A DNA stretch of 47,366 bases, from positions 1-47,366 of the forward strand of contig NZ_QGDQ01000037.1 of assembly GCF_003149145.1 (NCBI RefSeq), given 5' to 3'. Positions 40,379-47,366 of this stretch are shown here, piece after piece. The notes beneath the pieces were generated by a model. It had not been told where the DNA came from. It worked only from the letters and a program-made list of their open reading frames with translations, and searched no databases. Made by a program: the position numbers and the translations under genes. The stretch is from Quadrisphaera granulorum (GTDB lineage Bacteria > Actinomycetota > Actinomycetes > Actinomycetales > Quadrisphaeraceae). The stretch's first letter is position 1. Every line of letters begins with the position of its first letter.

Positions 40379-42181
40379 ATGACCAGTGCCGGCTTCCTGC
40401 GCCGTCGAGGTGGACCTGCGGTGTCGAGGCTGCTCCGAGCCGCCACTCCGGGAGCTGTCACCACAAGGGTCCGAGGTGCCATCCGCAGGGCACACCGTGC
40501 CGCTGGCACAACGACCAGCCGAGCGAAGGGACTCGCCACCGTTCAGTGGCGTCGTCTCCGGGCGCTGGCCGCGGATCCCGAGACCCGGTCCGGCGTCCTG
40601 CGCCTGTTCTTCATCCTGCGACAAGCAGCTCGCCTTCTCTGGGCGGCGCTGTGCGCCGCGCTGCTGTGGCTCCCGCGCACGATCCAGCGGGTACTGCTGT
40701 GGGCGGCGGGCACCGACCACACCGTGCTGACGACGGTGACCACCAAGGAGCGAGCCACGCAGGAGGCGATGGGCGCGACGCTGTTTGCCTCCGCGCTGCT
40801 CGCAGGCTGCTCGTCCCTCCTGGGGTTCCAGATCCTCACCGGAGGGTCGACGACCCTCTCGGTGGTTCTGGCGCTGGGGTGGGCGGTGCTGATCTTCACG
40901 ATGGACCGCTTCTTCGTTCTGAGCACGGGGAGGTCCGGTCGCTGGCTGGCCAACGTCGGGGCGGCTCTGCCGCGGCTGTTCCTGGCGGTGCTCATCGGTG
41001 CCGTCGTGTCGACGCCGCTGACGCTGCAGCTCTTCCAGCGGGAGATCGACGCACAGCTGGCGATCACCCACCAGGAGATGAAGGCCGCCAGCGAGGAGCG
41101 GCTCAACGGCGACCCGCGGTTCCGTGATCTGCCGGCGCTCCAGGAGCAGCGTGAGGCTCAGCTCGCTCTGGGACGCTCCTCCACCACGGCCTCCGCCATC
41201 GCCGACGATCCCGCAGTGCGCGAGGCTCAGGCCCGCGTCGACGGCGCTGCGGCGACGCTCGCCGCAGCGCAGCAGGCAGTGACATGCGAAGCGGAAGGCG
41301 TCTGCGGCTCGGGGCATCCCGGGGCAGGCCCCGCCTACGCGAGCAAGATCGCTTCTCGGGATGCCGCGACCACTGCCTTGACCACCGCTCAGCAGGAGCT
41401 CACCGTCGTCCAGCAGACCGCTCGCGACAGTGCCGCTACCGCGCGGACCGACGCACAGCGAGCGGCCGAGCAACTGGGACAGCGCATCAACGAGCTGGAG
41501 TCGGGCAAGCGAACCGCCTCCGCGAAGGAAGCCGCGGCCATCGACGCGAACACGGGGCTGCTCGCGCGGTTGTCAGCCCTGCATCGCTTGACCAGTAACG
41601 ACCCCGTCATGTTCTGGGCGCACGGCCTGCTGTTCCTCCTGCTGGCAGCGCTGGAGGTGATGCCGATCCTCGTCAAACTCCTCCTGAGCTTCAGCAAGCC
41701 CTCGGCGTACGAGAAGGCGCTCAACGCACGCGCAGCCGATCTCCGCTCACGCGCAGAACGGGCAGTTGCCGCACGCGAGCGGCAGTTCGAGCAGCAGGAG
41801 GCTCACCGCGCCGCGCTGGAACAGGCGGACGTCGATGGTCTCCTGGCTATCGCCCGCCAAAGGGTGAGCCGGCAACTGCAGTTAGCGAAGCAGGAGGCGA
41901 GGCACCTCGACAAGATCTCGGCGACCAAGGAGGGGCTGCGGCTGGAGCGCGAGCGGATGCGAACCCTCCGTGCTCTCAACAAGGACCGGGCCGCCGCCGG
42001 GCTCCCGCCGATCGATGTCGACACGGGTGTGCCAGTCGTGGCAGCGGTGGCCCCACCGGCTCCGTCAGTGCCGGACCCCGGCTTCACGCCGCTGCTCCTG
42101 CCGCGTCAATGGGATCGGCGCGAACGCTTGCCGGAGTACGACCTCGGCGACGTGCTGCGCCGTCCGCCCGGCCGGAGCTGA
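40379..42181 (+). CDS. DUF4407 integral membrane protein
   Basis: The 600-residue protein has a basic N-terminal tail, two closely spaced membrane segments (FASALLAGCSSLLGFQIL and VLALGWAVLIFTMDRFFVL), and a third near LFLAVLIGAVVSTPLTLQLF. A long periplasmic-type coiled-coil loop rich in Ala/Gln/Glu follows, then a fourth segment (MFWAHGLLFLLLAALEVMPILVKLLL) and a charged cytoplasmic coil (SRAERAVAARERQFEQQEAHRAAL). The helix pair with FTMDRFF and the final EVMPILVKLL are DUF4407 marks. The function of the family is unknown. Confidence 0.88.
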   Translation: MTSAGFLRRRGGPAVSRLLRAATPGAVTTRVRGAIRRAHRAAGTTTSRAKGLATVQWRRLRALAADPETRSGVLRLFFILRQAARLLWAALCAALLWLPRTIQRVLLWAAGTDHTVLTTVTTKERATQEAMGATLFASALLAGCSSLLGFQILTGGSTTLSVVLALGWAVLIFTMDRFFVLSTGRSGRWLANVGAALPRLFLAVLIGAVVSTPLTLQLFQREIDAQLAITHQEMKAASEERLNGDPRFRDLPALQEQREAQLALGRSSTTASAIADDPAVREAQARVDGAAATLAAAQQAVTCEAEGVCGSGHPGAGPAYASKIASRDAATTALTTAQQELTVVQQTARDSAATARTDAQRAAEQLGQRINELESGKRTASAKEAAAIDANTGLLARLSALHRLTSNDPVMFWAHGLLFLLLAALEVMPILVKLLLSFSKPSAYEKALNARAADLRSRAERAVAARERQFEQQEAHRAALEQADVDGLLAIARQRVSRQLQLAKQEARHLDKISATKEGLRLERERMRTLRALNKDRAAAGLPPIDVDTGVPVVAAVAPPAPSVPDPGFTPLLLPRQWDRRERLPEYDLGDVLRRPPGRS

Positions 42182-42182
42182 C

Positions 42183-42425
42183 GTGCCCGTCGAGTACACG
42201 CGTCTTCGGCCGAGCCGGCTGAGCCGCGACGAGTCGGCGGAGCTGAGGTCCGTGGACGAGATCGTCCGACACCTGCGCAGCCGACTCCATGAGAAGGGGT
42301 TCCGGCCCGCGGACTCGACGCGCGCCCTCCTCAGCACCGGCCGTGTGAACTCGGCCGCTGCCTCAGCCCGGGGGGGGAGGGGGACGGCGCAGCGTCCAGG
42401 TGCGTCACGCACGATGGCGTGGTGA
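42183..42425 (+). CDS. Possible 80-residue protein downstream of DUF4407
   Basis: The GTG start is one base after the DUF4407 stop. The frame encodes a coherent charged N-terminus (PVEYTRLRPSRLSRDESAEL, then VDEIVRHLRSRLHEKGFRP) and a Gly/Arg-rich end. Its stop overlaps the next gene's start by seven bases. No family is recognised. The tight packing suggests a real coupled cistron. Confidence 0.48.
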   Translation: MPVEYTRLRPSRLSRDESAELRSVDEIVRHLRSRLHEKGFRPADSTRALLSTGRVNSAAASARGGRGTAQRPGASRTMAW

Positions 42426-44896
42426 CCCCGGAGACCGTGACTCCACCGCCGACTTCACCGCCTCGCCCGGTCGAGCACCTCGATGTCGTCGTCATCGGTG
42501 CGGGGGTCTCCGGTATCGGCGCCGGGCACTACCTGGCCACCGAGCTGCCGGCGACGACGTTCGCGATCCTCGAGGCACGCGGTGCGTCCGGTGGCACGTG
42601 GGACCTGTTCCGCTACCCCGGGATCCGCTCCGACTCCGACCTGTCGACGTTCGGGTACGACTTCAAGCCCTGGACCGACGAGCAGTCCATCGCCGACGGG
42701 CCGCGCATCCTGCAGTACCTGCGTGAGGCCGCGTCGGACAGCGGCCTCGACGAGAAGATCCGCTACCACCACCGTGTGGTGGAGCTGGCGTGGAGCAGCG
42801 AGACCGCCCGGTGGACGGTCACCGTAGAGCGCACCAGCCAGCAGACCAGCCAGCGGATCCAGCTCACCGCGCGCTGGGTGTTCGCCGGTACCGGCTACTA
42901 CAGGTACGACGCCGGCTACACCCCGCAGCTGCCAGGTCTCGACAAGTTCCGCGCGACCGCCGGCAACACCGTCGTCCATCCGCAGCACTGGCCGGAGGGG
43001 CTCGACCTGACGGGTCGGCGCGTCGTCGTCGTCGGCAGCGGTGCCACGGCTATCACGCTGGTCCCCGCGCTCGCGCAGACCGCCGCGCACGTGACGATGC
43101 TGCAGCGCACCCCGACGTACGTCATGCCGGTCCCCCGCAGTGATGCGCTCGGTGCCCGGTTGCGCACGGTGCTGGGTGACGAGCGCGGCGCGGCGCTGAC
43201 CCGCCGCAAGAGCGTCGCGATGCAGCGTCTCGTGTGGCAGTTCAGCCAGCGGCACCCGCGCACGGCCCGCGCCATCTACCGCCGTGTCGTGACTCGACAG
43301 CTGCCCGCCGGCTACGACGTCGCCACGCACTTCGACCCCCCGTACGACCCGTGGGACCAGCGCGTGTGTGCCTCCCCCGACGGTGACTTCTTCACCGCCA
43401 TCCGCAGCGGCGCAGCGTCAGTGGTGACCGGCCGCATCGACACCTTCGACGCCACGGGCGTGCGGTTGGTCGGCGGTGAGCGGGTGGAGGCCGACGTCGT
43501 CGTCACCGCCACCGGGCTGTCGCTGCAGCTGTTCGGCGGTGCTCGGATCACCGTGGACGGCGAGCCGGTCGTGCTGTCGGAGCGGCTCGCCTACAAGGGG
43601 CTGATGTTGGCCGGGGTGCCCAACCTGGTGTTCTCCATCGGGTACACCAACGCCTCCTGGACGCTCAAGGTCGGGCTCGTAGGCGAGCACTTCGTGCGGC
43701 TGCTGCGTCACATGGACGCCCACGGCTACGACACCGCGCGCCCCGTCCCCGCCGACCCGCACCAGCCGACGCGGCCCTACCTCGACTTCTCCGCCGGTTA
43801 CGTGCTGCGCGCCCTCGACGAGATGCCGAAGCAGGGCAGCCGCCCCCCGTGGACGACGGCGACGGACTACCGCTCCGACGTCGCGCTGCTGCGCCACGGC
43901 AGCGTCGTCGACCCGGAGCTGTCGCTGACCTCGCTCAGGCGGCCGTCGCAGGACAGGTTCGTGGAGCTACCCGCGGGACCGCGGATCTGCTTCCGCGACA
44001 CCGCCGACTCTCCCGGTTCAGTTGAGGACGACGACGAGCGCCGCGAAGTGGTGCTGCTCGTCGCCGGCCTGGGGCAGGACCTCACCGCGTGGCCGGACGC
44101 CTTCGTCGACGGTCTCGTGGCGCGCGGTCTGCGGGTGGTGCGTCTCGACAACCGCGACATCGGACGCTCCAGCCGCATCTGCGCGCCGGCACCCGGGCTG
44201 CTGCGTCAGCTCTTCCGGCGGCCGAGGGCTGACGCGTACGACCTCGTGGACATGGCCGCCGACGCCGTCGGCGTGCTCGACCACCTCGGTATCGAACGTG
44301 CGCACGTGGTGGGTCAGTCGCTGGGCGGGATGATCGCGCAGGTGCTGGCGGCGCGTCGTCCCGACCGGGTGGCGTCCCTGACGTCGATCTACTCGACCAC
44401 CGGTGCTGCCGCTGTCGGTGGTGCCGCCCGGTCGACGCTGTGGCGACTGCGCCACGCTCCCGCGACCACCGTGGAGGTGGCGGTGGAGCGCCACCTCGGC
44501 ATGATGCGCCACCTCGCTGGGACAGGGTTTCCTCTCGACGGCGACGCCGCCGCGGCCGAGGAGGCACGCGCTCGCGGGGCGTGGGAGCGCGGAGGTGGGC
44601 CGGCGTCGCGGATCGGCCCGGCGCGGCAGATCCAGGCGATCGCGGCGAGTGGTGACCGGACGGCGGAGCTCGCATGGGTCAGCGCGCCGACGCTGGTGAT
44701 CCACGGCGACCGCGACGTCATGGTCGACCCCAGTGGTGGTGCCGCGACGGCGGCTGCCATCTCGGGTGCGCGGCACGTGGTGATCCCCGGGGTGGGGCAC
44801 CACCTGGCGCCGGGACTGGTGGAGCGGCTGGTGTCGCTCATCGCTGACCACGTCGCTGCGGCCTCGTCGTCGCGGCTCGAGGGAGCACAGCAGTGA
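42419..44896 (+). CDS. Baeyer-Villiger-type monooxygenase fused to an alpha/beta hydrolase
   Basis: This 825-residue protein has two enzymes in one chain. The N-terminal flavin monooxygenase (about 1-500) has GAGVSGIGAG at 27-36 for FAD, a second dinucleotide loop VVGSGATAITL, and HPQHWPEGLDL close to the Baeyer-Villiger fingerprint. The C-terminal hydrolase (about 540-820) has GQSLGG with Ser634, Asp766 in HGDRDVMVDP and His794 or His795 in GVGHHLAPG. Such monooxygenases turn ketones into esters, which the second domain could cleave. It overlaps the SDR gene by four bases. Confidence 0.92.
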   Translation: MVTPETVTPPPTSPPRPVEHLDVVVIGAGVSGIGAGHYLATELPATTFAILEARGASGGTWDLFRYPGIRSDSDLSTFGYDFKPWTDEQSIADGPRILQYLREAASDSGLDEKIRYHHRVVELAWSSETARWTVTVERTSQQTSQRIQLTARWVFAGTGYYRYDAGYTPQLPGLDKFRATAGNTVVHPQHWPEGLDLTGRRVVVVGSGATAITLVPALAQTAAHVTMLQRTPTYVMPVPRSDALGARLRTVLGDERGAALTRRKSVAMQRLVWQFSQRHPRTARAIYRRVVTRQLPAGYDVATHFDPPYDPWDQRVCASPDGDFFTAIRSGAASVVTGRIDTFDATGVRLVGGERVEADVVVTATGLSLQLFGGARITVDGEPVVLSERLAYKGLMLAGVPNLVFSIGYTNASWTLKVGLVGEHFVRLLRHMDAHGYDTARPVPADPHQPTRPYLDFSAGYVLRALDEMPKQGSRPPWTTATDYRSDVALLRHGSVVDPELSLTSLRRPSQDRFVELPAGPRICFRDTADSPGSVEDDDERREVVLLVAGLGQDLTAWPDAFVDGLVARGLRVVRLDNRDIGRSSRICAPAPGLLRQLFRRPRADAYDLVDMAADAVGVLDHLGIERAHVVGQSLGGMIAQVLAARRPDRVASLTSIYSTTGAAAVGGAARSTLWRLRHAPATTVEVAVERHLGMMRHLAGTGFPLDGDAAAAEEARARGAWERGGGPASRIGPARQIQAIAASGDRTAELAWVSAPTLVIHGDRDVMVDPSGGAATAAAISGARHVVIPGVGHHLAPGLVERLVSLIADHVAAASSSRLEGAQQ

Positions 44897-45780
44897 CCGG
44901 GCGCTCAGCCGCCGACAACAGGGCTGCCGGCGTCGCGGGCAAGGTCTGCGTGGTGACCGGCGCGGGCTCGGGCATCGGACGTGCACTGGCGCTCGAACTG
45001 GCCAAGCGCGGAGCGCGGCTGGCGCTGTCGGACGTCGTCCTCGACGGTGTCTCCGAGACCGCCGAGCGGGCGCGTGCTCTCGGGGCGCAGGTGCATGTGG
45101 CGCAGCTCGACGTCGCCGATCGCGCGGCGGTGACCGCGTACGCCGTCGTCGTCGCCGATCTCCACGGAGCGGTGCATCAGCTCTACAACAACGCCGGAGT
45201 GGCCGGTGGAAGCACCGTGCTGGAGAGCGCCGTGCTCGACAGCGCCTGGGCGGACTTCGAACGGGTGCTGTCCATCAACCTGTTCGGCGTCATCTACGGC
45301 ACCCGGGCGTTCTTGCCGCATCTTGTGGCGTCCGGTGACGGGCACGTCGTGAACATCTCGAGCCTGAACGGGTTCATGGCGCAGGACGGGCTGTCGGCGT
45401 ACAGCGCGAGCAAGTTCGGAGTGCGCGGCTTCACCGAAGCGCTCCGTGTCGAGATGCTCGCTGCCGGTCATCCCGTGCGGGTGACCGTGGTGCATCCCGG
45501 TGGGGTGCACACACAGATCGCGACGGCCGCCCTGGAACGCGCCAGAGCCTCGGGTCACCGCGTGACCGCCGCTGACGAAGCGCAGGTGCGGCGGTACCAG
45601 GAGAAGCTTTTGCGGATGGCACCGGAGCAGGCGGCGCGGATTGTCGTCGACGGTGTCGTGGCAGGCCGGTCGCGCATTCTCGTGGGGCGTGACGCGAAGA
45701 TCATCGACGCTGTCGTACGACTCGTTCCGAGTCACTACCCGGCGATCGTGGCCCGGTTGGCCCGTCACGCGTCCCGCTGA
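44893..45780 (+). CDS. Short-chain dehydrogenase/reductase
   Basis: This 295-residue NAD(P)-dependent oxidoreductase has TGAGSGIG at 22-29 for cofactor binding, YNNAGVAGG, VVNISSLNGF with the catalytic Ser, and YSASKFG with Tyr170 and Lys174. The C-terminal VVHPGGVHTQIA is typical of mycobacterial SadH/Rv3085-like enzymes. GTG lies in the stop of the monooxygenase fusion, so they are one operon; it may make the ketone substrate or use the alcohol product. Confidence 0.94.
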   Translation: MTGRSAADNRAAGVAGKVCVVTGAGSGIGRALALELAKRGARLALSDVVLDGVSETAERARALGAQVHVAQLDVADRAAVTAYAVVVADLHGAVHQLYNNAGVAGGSTVLESAVLDSAWADFERVLSINLFGVIYGTRAFLPHLVASGDGHVVNISSLNGFMAQDGLSAYSASKFGVRGFTEALRVEMLAAGHPVRVTVVHPGGVHTQIATAALERARASGHRVTAADEAQVRRYQEKLLRMAPEQAARIVVDGVVAGRSRILVGRDAKIIDAVVRLVPSHYPAIVARLARHASR

Positions 45781-45815
45781 GATTTGAACACCACCACCCG
45801 CAGCATCACCACCTG

Positions 45816-46682
45816 TCATGCAGCGGGCTCGAGCACGGGCGACATCTGCAGGTTGATCGCCAACGACCTCACGAACGGCTCCGCTCCCGGGGCGGCACAG
45901 ACGTCGGCTCCGTCGGCGAGGACTCCCCAGACGCGCATCTCCTCGACGTGCTCCCGGACGATCCTGTCGACGTGCTCGGCCAACAGGTCATTGGGGTGGA
46001 GGGCGCTCACAAGTCCCAGCGGCAAGGGCTGGTCTTCGCCGGCGCTCACGATCATCGTGGCGAGCCGCTGCCGGACGTGTCCCCCGGCGATGTGCTGCGC
46101 GGACACGTAGCGGACCGTGCACTCCATCGCGGAGGCGACGACGAGGGTGCGGACCCACGTCCGCTCCACCGGATCGTGGGCGGTCCAGCCCATGCCGTCG
46201 GGACTGCGCTCCAGTCCGTCTTCGTTGTGCGAGATCACACCCCACCGGCTGCACGCGAGGGCGATCACCTGAGAACGCCACCGCTCGACGCCCGTCGCGC
46301 CGATGGTGGCGACGCCAAGCCGGGACGGCAACGCGTCGACGTCGAGAACCTCAGCGCTGTCGTCGGTGTCGTCTTCCTCCTCCTCCTCTGTCGCGGTGCG
46401 CTCGGCAAGCTCGTTGATCTCCACGCCGTCACCGATCCACTCGAGGAACTCATCGACGAGGTGCACGAGCGGCAACCGGTCAACGAACTGCTGGAAGGCG
46501 GGATCTTCCACAGCGCGGTGCAGCACGAGCAGGGCGTCGTCGTTGGAGACGAACGGTTCCGGCTGCTCCAGAAACGTCTCTTCGGGAGAGGTTCGCGGAC
46601 GCGGGATGCCCGCCGCGCCGCGCTGAGCGCGCGCACGACGTGCGGAGTTCTTCGAAGGACGACGGCGAGATCGGGGGCTCAT
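45816..46682 (-). CDS. Hypothetical protein, unrecognised
   Basis: This 288-residue soluble protein has a very basic, disordered N-terminus (SPRSRRRPSKNSARRARAQR), a helical segment (DDALLVLHRAVEDPAFQQFVDRLPLVHLVDEFLEWIG), an acidic Glu/Asp run of about 15 residues near position 100, and a mixed C-terminal domain ending in FVRSLAINLQMSPVL. The frame is open upstream, but GGGAGG about ten bases before the ATG at 46682 sets the start. I do not recognise the family. It lies just downstream of the partial HNH gene on the same strand. Confidence 0.68.
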   Translation of the reverse strand: MSPRSRRRPSKNSARRARAQRGAAGIPRPRTSPEETFLEQPEPFVSNDDALLVLHRAVEDPAFQQFVDRLPLVHLVDEFLEWIGDGVEINELAERTATEEEEEDDTDDSAEVLDVDALPSRLGVATIGATGVERWRSQVIALACSRWGVISHNEDGLERSPDGMGWTAHDPVERTWVRTLVVASAMECTVRYVSAQHIAGGHVRQRLATMIVSAGEDQPLPLGLVSALHPNDLLAEHVDRIVREHVEEMRVWGVLADGADVCAAPGAEPFVRSLAINLQMSPVLEPAA

Positions 46683-46785
46683 GCACCGACCCTCCCGGAG
46701 TTCCGCTCTCCCTCGCCGGTCCGATCCGGCACCTGTGGACAACGCCGCTCCCACGACGCGCTCCCGGCCTGCTGTGGGCGGACGG

Positions 46786-47366
46786 TCACGCGGTGGGGAG
46801 GTCGTCGAACAGACACGGTTCCTCTCCATCGTCGCCAGGACCCTCGAACCCTCCGCGGTCATCGTGGAGGTCTGCCGGGTCGCCGAGGTGGTCGTCGGGG
46901 TCGGGTAGTGGGTCGGGTGGGACGTCGGTGAACACCGCCCGCGCCCACTCCGGGGACCACTGCACCCGACCCTGGCTCGGATCCGCTGCAGCCGGCGTGC
47001 CGTCCGGTGGCCACCCCACCCACGCGGGCAGCACATCGGCCAGCAACCGGTGAGCCCACAACGGCAGCCCACCGACCAGCCGCTCCGCGGCGCTCACACC
47101 GCCGCTGCCACCGGCGGGATCGGCCCAACTTCCCTGCGGGCCAGCATCGGCCCGAGCGCCAGCAGCAGCCCCCGAGAAAGCCCCCGAGAAGGTTCCCGGC
47201 GGGGTGTCGACGGGGTCCAGCAGCACCTGCGGGTCCACCCGGTAGGTGTGCCCCGTCGGAGCGGTCCAGATCACCCCATCCCCAGCCGCCGGCGCCGGCG
47301 GTGTCGGCCGCCCGTCAGGACCAGGGGGTCCGGGCGGGCCGGTGCGGTTCACCGCCACACTCCACC
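46786..47366 (-). CDS. C-terminal end of a probable DUF222/HNH protein (partial)
   Basis: The frame runs off the right edge of the window, so the 5' part is missing. The visible part has WTAPTGHTYRVDPQVLLDP, a pattern common after the HNH box in actinobacterial DUF222 (13E12-type) proteins, then a Pro/Gly/Asp-rich tail of about 140 residues. The nuclease motif itself is not in the window, so the family call rests on this short match. Confidence 0.5.
   Translation of the reverse strand, partial: WSVAVNRTGPPGPPGPDGRPTPPAPAAGDGVIWTAPTGHTYRVDPQVLLDPVDTPPGTFSGAFSGAAAGARADAGPQGSWADPAGGSGGVSAAERLVGGLPLWAHRLLADVLPAWVGWPPDGTPAAADPSQGRVQWSPEWARAVFTDVPPDPLPDPDDHLGDPADLHDDRGGFEGPGDDGEEPCLFDDLPTA

Noticed and set aside
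8611-47366. The whole region as a defence island
   Set aside because: Only the jet operon is a clear defence system. The nuclease-helicase and HNH remnant are distant and separated by housekeeping genes, and no mobility genes are present.
1-47366. tRNA, rRNA or known riboswitch sequences
   Set aside because: I saw no cloverleaf with conserved T-loop bases, no rRNA segments and no recognisable riboswitch core; a covariance-model scan was not possible.

Overview
The window is about 47 kb of very GC-rich DNA. Nearly every synonymous position is G or C, GTG starts are frequent, and several genes appear to start without a leader (TANNNT 6-8 nt before the start codon). With the lysine aminotransferase/Lrp pair, SufS-SufU, an LCP protein, a DUF222-like HNH remnant and a four-gene Wadjet locus, this points to an actinobacterial chromosome. 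I cannot name a genus. I see no tRNA, rRNA, CRISPR array, integrase or transposase.

Layout. 0-8.5 kb holds small membrane proteins, two GNAT acetyltransferases, a WYL regulator divergent from a RidA protein, a lipoprotein, a DUF2975-like membrane protein coupled to a small XRE regulator, an acetylxylan-esterase-family hydrolase and a DsbA/FrnE-like protein. 8.6-12.3 kb is one large gene joining a Cas4/Dna2-like Fe-S nuclease region, an RNase H-like region and a superfamily 1 helicase. 12.5-17.8 kb has an unrecognised protein, an MGDG-synthase-like glycosyltransferase, a DMT-type transporter, a NERD-domain protein and a nucleoside hydrolase. 17.8-21.7 kb carries sufS-sufU, then an Lrp/AsnC regulator and lat. 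21.8-27.7 kb has a diguanylate cyclase, an aldo/keto reductase, small proteins, and an ABC exporter divergent from a MarR regulator that shares a clear palindromic operator with it.

27.6-36.2 kb is the outstanding block. It is a minus-strand, translationally coupled operon encoding DUF2397, DUF2398, a 1412-residue SMC-like ATPase and a DUF2399/Toprim protein. This is the domain set of a type III Wadjet (JetABCD) anti-plasmid system. Its last gene ends inside a structured 68-bp repeat. A second copy lies 3 kb away, and both copies sit at convergent gene ends.

36.4-47.4 kb contains an LCP cell-wall ligase, an acetoacetate-decarboxylase-fold protein, two surface proteins (one a zinc-metalloprotease lipoprotein), a DUF4407 membrane protein and a coupled pair: a Baeyer-Villiger-type monooxygenase fused to an alpha/beta hydrolase, followed by a short-chain dehydrogenase. 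This recalls the mycobacterial mymA-lipR-sadH order. An unrecognised protein and the 3' end of a probable DUF222/HNH gene close the window.

The system most worth attention is the Wadjet operon together with the repeat that forms its 3' boundary. The monooxygenase-hydrolase fusion is next. Family assignments rest on motifs read from the translations; no database search was run.
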